Shown in pieces: positions 45,254-52,596 of a stretch of 64,000 nucleotides of DNA. This stretch comes from Deferribacteres bacterium (GTDB lineage: Bacteria > Zhuqueibacterota > Zhuqueibacteria > Zhuqueibacterales > Geothermadaptataceae): positions 1-64,000 of the forward strand of contig JACKDF010000012.1 in assembly GCA_020633655.1 (NCBI GenBank). Reading direction: 5' to 3'. The position numbers and the translations under genes are program-made. Numbering within the stretch: position 1 is the stretch's first letter; each line of letters opens with the position of its first letter. A model generated the notes under the pieces. The model worked only from the letters and a program-made list of their open reading frames with translations, searched no databases and had not been told where the DNA came from.

Positions 45254-46195
45254 ATGCAAGAATTAACGATAACCAGCGGACGGCATATGCATCATATCGA
45301 TCCGCACCTCACAATCTGGGGCTGGGAAATTCCGGTTTACCTTTTTCTCGGTGGATTGGTAGCGGGAATTTTATTCTTTTCTGCTGTATATTTTCTACGC
45401 GGCAAATCGGATGAAATGCGTACAACCGTACGCGTTGCCCCTCTCTTTGTGCCCTTTCTATTGGCAACGGGACTGTTTGCACTCTTTTTAGATCTCGAAT
45501 ATAAAATCCACTTATTCCGATTTTATACAGTCATCCGCTTACAATCGCCTATGTCATGGGGCTCATGGACCCTCGGTATCATTTTTCCGTTGAGTACATT
45601 ATGGGCGCTCATGCATGCCGAATCTGTATTTCCGAACTGGCGTTATCCGTACAAGTGGATGGAACAAGCGATGAATTTCGTTAAGAAATATGCAAAAATT
45701 CTTGCCTGGCTTCTCATCTATTATGCCGCGATTTTGGGGATTTACACTGGTATTCTCTTAAGCGCTTTTAATGCACGTCCAATTTGGAATACCGCCATTC
45801 TCGGGCCACTTTTTCTGGTGTCCGGTTTCTCAACCGCGTTGGCTTTTAACATGATTCTCTCGAAAACAAAAGAGGAACGCCACAAATTGGGCAAAATTGA
45901 TCTGATGGCTATTGGGACGGAACTCTTTCTCATCATTCATATGTTCATGGGTTTCCTGGCATCCACAGAAATTCATGTGGAAGCAGCACAGTTGTTTCTC
46001 GGCGGCCCTTATACGGCCCCGTTCTGGATTTTTGTGGTTGGCGTTGGCTTGCTGATCCCTGCCCTCATCGAAGTTCTCGATGGCATGCACAAAGTAAAAA
46101 GCACGCTGGTTCCAGCATTCCTGGTTCTCTTTGGTGGATTAATGTTGCGCTTCATCATTGTTGATGCAGGCCAATTTAGCAGTTGGATTTTTTAA
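45254..46195 (+). CDS. psrC: NrfD/PsrC-type quinol-oxidising membrane subunit
   Basis: The 313-residue protein has eight to nine predicted membrane helices, beginning GWEIPVYLFLGGLVAGILFFSAVYFL, and a conserved PMSWGSWTL loop typical of NrfD/PsrC. It should anchor PsrAB and pass quinol electrons. The ATG follows tgaggt. It is followed by a 206-base gap before the transporter genes that contains a strong hairpin. Confidence 0.92.
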   Translation: MQELTITSGRHMHHIDPHLTIWGWEIPVYLFLGGLVAGILFFSAVYFLRGKSDEMRTTVRVAPLFVPFLLATGLFALFLDLEYKIHLFRFYTVIRLQSPMSWGSWTLGIIFPLSTLWALMHAESVFPNWRYPYKWMEQAMNFVKKYAKILAWLLIYYAAILGIYTGILLSAFNARPIWNTAILGPLFLVSGFSTALAFNMILSKTKEERHKLGKIDLMAIGTELFLIIHMFMGFLASTEIHVEAAQLFLGGPYTAPFWIFVVGVGLLIPALIEVLDGMHKVKSTLVPAFLVLFGGLMLRFIIVDAGQFSSWIF

Positions 46196-46333
46196 AGAAA
46201 TTCCCGGACTTAACAAAAAAAATAACATGTTGCAAGTTGATCATGAGGCTGGAATGGAAATGGAGCTGAACTTCGGAACCGGTTATAATTTGAGTACGCT
46301 TTCAAGAACTAAGTAAGAAACAGGCGGATCTCC

Positions 46334-46358
46334 TGCAGGCTGCTGCGAGCAGCCTGCA
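46334..46358 (+). promoter_or_regulatory. 11-bp perfect hairpin between psrC and yedE-like gene
   Basis: tgcaggctgct and agcagcctgca are exact complements with a gcg loop. No T-run follows, so it probably modulates the operon transcript rather than ends it. Confidence 0.6.
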
Positions 46359-46401
46359 ACTTGCAACAAATATATCAGCATTATAAAGGAAAAAGAAAAC
46401 G

Positions 46402-46920
46402 ATGCAGAACAAAGAAGAAAAGTACTGGTCTCCCTATCTGGCCGGTTTCGTGCTGGGATTGGTTCTACTGGCAACTTTTGTCGTAATGGGGCGTGGTTTG
46501 GGTGCATCAGGCGCGATGATGCGTTCGGTTACTTATGTCGTCGATACGGTTAGCCCACAGCATGTGGATAATAATCCGTATTATGCAAAATATGCGGGTG
46601 GAGAGAAAAATCCACTGAACAACTGGTTAGTTTTTGAAGTTATTGGCGTTCTCCTGGGTGGATTACTTTCAGGTCTGATTGCGGGACGTTTCAGCCTAAA
46701 AACGGAACATGGACCACGAATTTCCCCAAAAGGGCGATTAGCTTTTGCATTCCTGGGCGGTGGTATCATGGGATTTGGCGCTCGCCTTGCCCTTGGCTGC
46801 ACCAGCGGACAAGCCCTTTCAGGGGGTGCAACATTGGCAACCGGAAGTTGGGCGTTTATGATGGCGATGTTCGCGGCAGCATATGCCGTTGCCTATTTTG
46901 TCAGAAAACAGTGGATATAG
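46402..46920 (+). CDS. YeeE/YedE family sulfur transporter, half 1
   Basis: The 172-residue membrane protein of the sulfur-transport (Sulf_transp) family has hydrophobic segments and the conserved LALGCTSGQALSGGATLATGSW with the pore cysteine. A good ribosome binding site (aaagga) precedes the ATG. It is followed 9 bases later by a second half-size protein of the same family, so the two probably form one transporter like the fused thiosulfate importer TsuA/YeeE. Confidence 0.9.
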   Translation: MQNKEEKYWSPYLAGFVLGLVLLATFVVMGRGLGASGAMMRSVTYVVDTVSPQHVDNNPYYAKYAGGEKNPLNNWLVFEVIGVLLGGLLSGLIAGRFSLKTEHGPRISPKGRLAFAFLGGGIMGFGARLALGCTSGQALSGGATLATGSWAFMMAMFAAAYAVAYFVRKQWI

Positions 46921-46929
46921 GAGGGATAA

Positions 46930-47523
46930 ATGTTTACACCTTTATTTAAATTTAACTTTTTCGGCGTCGAAATAAGCTATGTAATTGCTGCAGTTATCGG
47001 TATTCTTTTTGGATATACACTTGAACGTGCAGGTTTTGGCGATGCCAAAAAACTGGCGAATCAGTTTTATTTTCGCGATATGACGGTGCTCAAAGTTATG
47101 TTCACGGCAATCGTTGTTGCTATGGCCGGAATCTTGTTACTCAACCTTGTTGGCATTTTGGATATTAAGCAAATCTATATAAATCCAACTTATCTCTGGC
47201 CGCAAATTGTCGGCGGTATCATTATGGGCATTGGCTTTGTTATCGGTGGTTATTGCCCGGGCACTTCCCTCGTAGCCAGCGCAACCGGCAAACTCGATGG
47301 CATGATGTACGTTGCCGGAGCCTTGTTCGGAATGCTCGTCTTCGCCGAAAGTTTCCCACTTTTTCAGGACTTCACAAAAACCGGATTTATGGGAAATGCA
47401 AAACTGACCGACTGGCTGGGACTCTCCCCCGGCATCGTCGCTTTCCTTGTTATTGTTATGGCTCTTTTTATGTTTTGGGGTGCAGAAATTTTAGAGAAAA
47501 AATTTAAAGTTGAGGAGAGCTAA
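46930..47523 (+). CDS. YeeE/YedE family sulfur transporter, half 2
   Basis: The 197-residue membrane protein has the family's conserved cysteine motif GYCPGTSLVASATGKLDG. The start is supported by taggaggg. Together with the upstream half it probably imports thiosulfate or a related sulfane compound. The stop and the next start are 2 bases apart. Confidence 0.9.
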   Translation: MFTPLFKFNFFGVEISYVIAAVIGILFGYTLERAGFGDAKKLANQFYFRDMTVLKVMFTAIVVAMAGILLLNLVGILDIKQIYINPTYLWPQIVGGIIMGIGFVIGGYCPGTSLVASATGKLDGMMYVAGALFGMLVFAESFPLFQDFTKTGFMGNAKLTDWLGLSPGIVAFLVIVMALFMFWGAEILEKKFKVEES

Positions 47524-47525
47524 AT

Positions 47526-48158
47526 ATGGATTTTAAAGCTTTATTTAATAAACGCGTCGGATTTTTTTTCCTTATAGTGCTGGGTATTATTCTGGCTATT
47601 TCTCCTGCCGGCTCCATTCAGCAACCATTTCTCTCGGCAGACGAGATGGCCACAAAAGTAACCTCCAAAAGCAACCAAATCTCCGCTGAGGATGTTGCCC
47701 ACATTTTGATAGATAAACAACCGGGTGTGACTATCATTGATATTCGTAATAAATCCGACTATGAAGAGTATCATATCCCCACGGCGATAAATATTCCCTT
47801 GGAAAATTTATTCAAAGTTGGAAATCTGGATCAAATTGATCCACAAAATACAATTATCGTTTACAGCAATGGCGATGCCTATGCTGCCCAGGCCTGGTTG
47901 CTTATGCAACAACAAGGTATCGATTCATTCATCCTGACCGGTGGCATGAATTACTGGGCAAGTGCTATCCTGAATCCTCAAAAACCAGACGATCTGGTTG
48001 CAGATTCGGAAATTCTGCGCTATCAACTGCGTCAATCGGCATCGCAATACTTCTCTCCCGGTGGAAAAATACAAAGCACACAACCGGAGGAAACAAAAAC
48101 CGAGACGCAAAAGCCAATCACATTCAAAAAGAAGAAAAAAGCAGACGAAGGCTGTTGA
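47526..48158 (+). CDS. Exported rhodanese-like protein lacking the active-site cysteine
   Basis: The 210-residue protein has an N-terminal hydrophobic leader (about 8-30), a rhodanese domain (about 55-155: VTIIDIRNKSDYEEYHIPTA ... LTGGMNYW) and a lysine-rich tail ending KKKADEGC. In the loop where active rhodaneses have Cys the sequence is IIVYSNGDAYAAQAW, with Ser. Classical sulfurtransferase chemistry is therefore unlikely, unless the terminal Cys takes part. It is translationally close to the transporter genes (ribosome site gaggagag) and probably binds or delivers sulfur in the same pathway. Confidence 0.86.
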   Translation: MDFKALFNKRVGFFFLIVLGIILAISPAGSIQQPFLSADEMATKVTSKSNQISAEDVAHILIDKQPGVTIIDIRNKSDYEEYHIPTAINIPLENLFKVGNLDQIDPQNTIIVYSNGDAYAAQAWLLMQQQGIDSFILTGGMNYWASAILNPQKPDDLVADSEILRYQLRQSASQYFSPGGKIQSTQPEETKTETQKPITFKKKKKADEGC

Positions 48159-48858
48159 TTTAACACAATTCTTCGAATTTGATAATCGTTTTATTCAACC
48201 ACAAAATGCACAAAATGAAGACCGAACGTAATTATTGTGTATTTTGTGGTTCATTTTTAACCGCAAATTTCTCATCCATTTTTTTCAAAAAGAAAAACCG
48301 CTCTTCTCCTCGCACATCGCGAATACCTGATAGAGCTTCGTATGTGGTTTTGTTTTCCCAAAAGTCGCTCCAGTTTGTTTTTATTGCAATACTTGTATGC
48401 CTTTAAATTACAATTCGTCTTTTGTGTCCTTTCTGAATATAAATTTTTTCAGAACCGCAACGAACTGCTCTGCACCACAAATCAACTTTTGTAATGTTTT
48501 TTGACAAGCTGTATCACACGTATACAACTTGATTACATCCCGTGCAACTGATCCTACCTTATTCACTGTAAAAACAAGGCATTAATCCAATGGCACTAAG
48601 TTTGCTCAAACAGCGCTAAATTATACTTTGTAATTGTGCATGATAGAGAGCAGTAATTATAAAACACAGGATATCACCCAACCAGGACGGTTCGATTTAA
48701 ATTCAATTGCTTATTGAATTAAATCTACAGATTCACTGATGAAGCCTGCGACGAGCATGATAATCTTCTATAACATCCTGCACAGCCAAATTCAAATTAA
48801 CATGCGATGTACGAAAAGTAACAACAAGAATGAATCAACAAACAAAACAGGCGTCAAC
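48159..48858. other. Intergenic region before the VWA protein
   Basis: About 700 bases with no convincing gene. An inverted repeat at 48197-48251 (aaccacaaaatgcacaa against ttgtgtattttgtggtt, one mismatch) is near the end of the sulfur operon and could act as its terminator. The promoter of the VWA gene is not identifiable. Confidence 0.45.
48197..48251 (+). terminator. Large hairpin after the sulfur operon
   Basis: The 17-bp arms pair with one mismatch around a 21-base loop and are followed by a T-containing stretch (tcattttt). It probably ends the psr operon transcript, but the T-run is imperfect. Confidence 0.55.
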
Positions 48859-51800
48859 ATGAAAACTACAACAACTTGGGGCAAACTCACAACGGCACTG
48901 ATTCCATTCGCACTCTTTGTTGCCTATGGTGCAGCAACGACAAGCAGCTACGCCACAGATTCCTTAAAGGTGACAGTAAACAATCCGGTTATCGATACTT
49001 CCCTGACAATAAATGGAGTGACGGGCTCCTTCCCCTTTAGTGTTTTAACCACGATCTCGGTCACAGATTCCGCAGGCAACGCAGTAACAGGATTGGCTGA
49101 TACAACCGATTGGCTTGGTGCAAACGATACCGCGATGAACGGGCAGCTCATAAAAGATATCTGGCAACCGCTTTTTGAATATCACAAGGAAAATCCGCAG
49201 TATCCCGACAATCCAAACATTTACACGCAGAAACCTGATATGAAAATTCTCGAAGTGCAGAGAAATGAGCAGCTTTCAAGCAGTGTTATGATGGTAATGG
49301 ATTTAAGCTACAGCATGCGTGCTTCCATTGAGCCGGTTCGTGCCGCCACCAAGTTGTTTGTTGACAGTCTTGAGCAAGGTCAGCGTAGCGGTCTCATCCA
49401 GTTTGCCGGTGAAATAACTAAAGTTGTTGATTTCACTACCAATAAAGACGAACTCTACAAAGCCATTGACGAAGGGCAGGCTTCTGGTGGTACACCCCTC
49501 GCCGATGCCCTGGGGCTGGCCATACAGATGCTCAAAGAGGAAGCAACAGCCCGTCACATCGTCGTCGCCTACACAGATGGCCACGAAATCGATTCAAAAA
49601 TCTACACGATTTCAATGGTGATTGATAGCGCAAAGGCCTACAATATTCCAATTTACATGATCGGTCTCGGTTCCGATATACGGCCGGATACCTTACAGCG
49701 GATAGCAACGGAAACCGGTGGAGAATATTTACCTTCCGGTTCTGCTGCAGATATGGCGGCAATCTATTCACGCTTGTCCCAGGTTATTAAAAATTATTAC
49801 GTTTTGAAATACACCTCACCGGATCCATACTACAACAACAGTTACCGGATATTGGAAGTAAATATCAATAATAACAGCAGGCACGGTCGCGGAACAGGAC
49901 AATACTATGTCAAGGGCCCAGGGGCGACCGATGTCTCTCTCACATTAACATCGACTACCGCTGATACGGCCATGGAAGGGGGACTGGTTTACAATGCAGC
50001 ATATGAGGACAGTCTCATCGACTACTCCATCGTGATCTTTAACAATGGACCAATCGTCGCAAACAGTATTCGGATTACACACGAATTGCCCATAGAAACA
50101 GATTATGTCGGGAGCAGCGTACAACCGGAATCACTGGAGGACAACATCCTGGCATGGCATATTCAATCGTTACAACCGGGGCAAGCCAAAGTTTACAACG
50201 TTCGTTCAAAGGTGCGTATGGATGTGCCAATCGGAACAAAAGATTTGGTTGCGACAGCCAGCATGGTCGCCTCCAACGATACACTGTCAACAAACAACAG
50301 TGCGACAAACATCGTAAAATATCTCGGTACTTACCCGCGCTATGATGGTTCTCTGACAATGCCTTTCGTGACACCAGGTATTTTTTCAGCTGGTGGTTTT
50401 GAATTTGGTCGCGTCGGACAACATGAAAGTTATTCCTACAGTTTGGTCATCCGTAACAAGGGCAACCGGGCTATAAAAAATGCAAAACTCACCAACTGGA
50501 TTCCGGATTCAGTACGAATCGATTCCATATCGACCGAACCTGCAAGCTCAATTAACGCGGAATTAAACTGGAATCTTCCTGATATTCCTGCTCTCGATTC
50601 ACTGATTATCAATGTAAAAGCGCACCTGGCTGACAACATGCCAGTCGGCTCACACCCCCTGCCTCACAGAGCCCAGCTCGATATCTCTGCGGACGAGGTT
50701 CCCGCCGACAACACAGCAGAAGAAACCATTTACGCGGTTATCTTGAGAGAGAACAACGATCTGGCAATCACCCTATCCTCCAGGACAGACACCACGGTTG
50801 CCGGGCGTAATGCCGTAAAAGCTGATGATATTTATACTTACACTTTCAACGTCAGCAACAATGGCGCTGGTGCAGCAGATAATGTCGTCGTACGGCAAAA
50901 CTTGCCTGCATACGTCGTATTTGTGCAGGATGGTCTTAATGGATTAACCACGAATAACTGGCAGATCGGAACACTCCAGTCAGGTCAAACGAAATCGATA
51001 AATGTGGCAGTGAAGGTTGCCCATGAAGTACCGGAAAATATACAGGAATTAATTGGATCAGTCGAAATAACCTCGCCTCTCGATACGGTAGCCTGGAACA
51101 ATACCGCGATGGATACAATTGCGTTTATCACGGTACAAGAGGAAGTCGTATTTAACTATGACTTAGCCATTGAAACTGAAGTCATTACCGATACAACCGT
51201 TTCCATAGAAGGCACAGTGCAACCTGCATCACGTATTGGATCTGTCTATTTGTACAAACTCAGCATAACAAATAATGGACCCGGAGTGGCCGAAAACATT
51301 CGTGTTCTCGACAATCTTCCGGAAGAGGTTTTCCTCTATCAATTAAGCAAAAAAACGATTGAAAGTACTCAGGCAGATCTGGTTTGGGATATTGATTCAT
51401 TAAGCAGCGGTCAAATAGAAGAAATTTCCTTTTATGCACGCGTGTCCGATAACATCCGGCAAACTCCATTCGCTCTGGTCAATCAGGCTGAGGTGGTGTC
51501 TGCCAGAGATACCGTAGCCACAAACAATGTCAGCACATCCACAGTTTATGCCGTGCACAGCAGCGGTTATTCCAGCGATATCGCCGTGGAAAATTTTGTC
51601 CATGGTTCCTCGTTTGTTTTTGCTGATAATGATACAACCTGGTTTGCTGAAGGCAACTCGAATTACAGTTATTCAATCGTTATTAAAAACAGTAGCGATG
51701 CATTCGCAGACAGCGTCTTCGTAACAGAACATCTCCCGCAAGGCGCTACCCCTGTCGAATCCTCTTTCTCGACTCAGCCACGGACAGCCACAAGCACGAC

Positions 51801-52596
51801 ACTTCAGTGGGTCTTTGAGGCAATTGAGCCACACGGCAGTCGTATTATCCAGTTCAACATGTTCATACCAGCGCCGGTAAGCAATGACATTCGTACTTTT
51901 ACTCATGTTGCCAATGCTGGTGCAGCAAATGAACTTGAGCGTTATGCCGGCAACAACGAGGACAGTGCAGTTATCTACAGTATTGTGGAAGTCCCGGAAC
52001 CGGAAATCGCCATATCACCCGAATCGGTGCTTGTGGGAGACAGCGTTCAGGTACGCGTTCGTACATCTATCGAGCTCAAATCATGGGATCTGCGCATTTA
52101 CACAGCAGACAACCAGGTTGATGATACCTATGCAGATGCGTTTATTTCGTCGACAATGCTGCAACCCGGTGTATGGCTCGACATAACACCGCTTTATCGC
52201 AATGTTCGCTTATTTACTCTTGCAAAAGAAGAAATAATCCGCTTTGAACTTGTTACTGTGGATTATCTTTACAATACAAAACGTGTATCAGCAGATCTGA
52301 CAGTGAAGGCACGAAACGATATGGTTCTCGAGCGCAACGTATTCCGCGCTGGCCGTGAGGATCGAATCGGTATCAACTTTCAGTTGAGCTCAAATCGTGA
52401 AGTACGCCTCGACTTGTACGACCTTTCCGGTACACTGATCACAACGATTGAAGAAGGACCGTATTCTGCGGGACGGAACACATATTTCTGGGATGGGTAT
52501 ACGAGCTCCGGTCAAAAGGTTGGTAGCGGTGTATACCTCGTCACGCTTCGTTCCGGGGAATATACATCATGGAAGAAAATGGTGGTAGTGCAATGA
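48859..52596 (+). CDS. Secreted VWA-DUF11 repeat protein with FlgD/T9SS-like C-terminus
   Basis: The roughly 1245-residue protein is taken from the ATG at 48859, which gives a good signal peptide (TTALIPFALFVAYGAATTSSYA); an in-frame ATG 40 codons upstream would precede a hydrophilic leader. A von Willebrand A domain (about 135-320) has the MIDAS motif VMDLSYSM and GGTPLADAL. Five or more DUF11/CARDB-like beta repeats follow, each ending near A-x-x-N/D-N (for example SNDTLSTNNSATN). The C-terminus (LYDLSGTLITTIEEGPYSAG ... GVYLVTLRSG) is a FlgD-like sorting domain. It overlaps the next gene by ATGA. Confidence 0.87.
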   Translation: MKTTTTWGKLTTALIPFALFVAYGAATTSSYATDSLKVTVNNPVIDTSLTINGVTGSFPFSVLTTISVTDSAGNAVTGLADTTDWLGANDTAMNGQLIKDIWQPLFEYHKENPQYPDNPNIYTQKPDMKILEVQRNEQLSSSVMMVMDLSYSMRASIEPVRAATKLFVDSLEQGQRSGLIQFAGEITKVVDFTTNKDELYKAIDEGQASGGTPLADALGLAIQMLKEEATARHIVVAYTDGHEIDSKIYTISMVIDSAKAYNIPIYMIGLGSDIRPDTLQRIATETGGEYLPSGSAADMAAIYSRLSQVIKNYYVLKYTSPDPYYNNSYRILEVNINNNSRHGRGTGQYYVKGPGATDVSLTLTSTTADTAMEGGLVYNAAYEDSLIDYSIVIFNNGPIVANSIRITHELPIETDYVGSSVQPESLEDNILAWHIQSLQPGQAKVYNVRSKVRMDVPIGTKDLVATASMVASNDTLSTNNSATNIVKYLGTYPRYDGSLTMPFVTPGIFSAGGFEFGRVGQHESYSYSLVIRNKGNRAIKNAKLTNWIPDSVRIDSISTEPASSINAELNWNLPDIPALDSLIINVKAHLADNMPVGSHPLPHRAQLDISADEVPADNTAEETIYAVILRENNDLAITLSSRTDTTVAGRNAVKADDIYTYTFNVSNNGAGAADNVVVRQNLPAYVVFVQDGLNGLTTNNWQIGTLQSGQTKSINVAVKVAHEVPENIQELIGSVEITSPLDTVAWNNTAMDTIAFITVQEEVVFNYDLAIETEVITDTTVSIEGTVQPASRIGSVYLYKLSITNNGPGVAENIRVLDNLPEEVFLYQLSKKTIESTQADLVWDIDSLSSGQIEEISFYARVSDNIRQTPFALVNQAEVVSARDTVATNNVSTSTVYAVHSSGYSSDIAVENFVHGSSFVFADNDTTWFAEGNSNYSYSIVIKNSSDAFADSVFVTEHLPQGATPVESSFSTQPRTATSTTLQWVFEAIEPHGSRIIQFNMFIPAPVSNDIRTFTHVANAGAANELERYAGNNEDSAVIYSIVEVPEPEIAISPESVLVGDSVQVRVRTSIELKSWDLRIYTADNQVDDTYADAFISSTMLQPGVWLDITPLYRNVRLFTLAKEEIIRFELVTVDYLYNTKRVSADLTVKARNDMVLERNVFRAGREDRIGINFQLSSNREVRLDLYDLSGTLITTIEEGPYSAGRNTYFWDGYTSSGQKVGSGVYLVTLRSGEYTSWKKMVVVQ

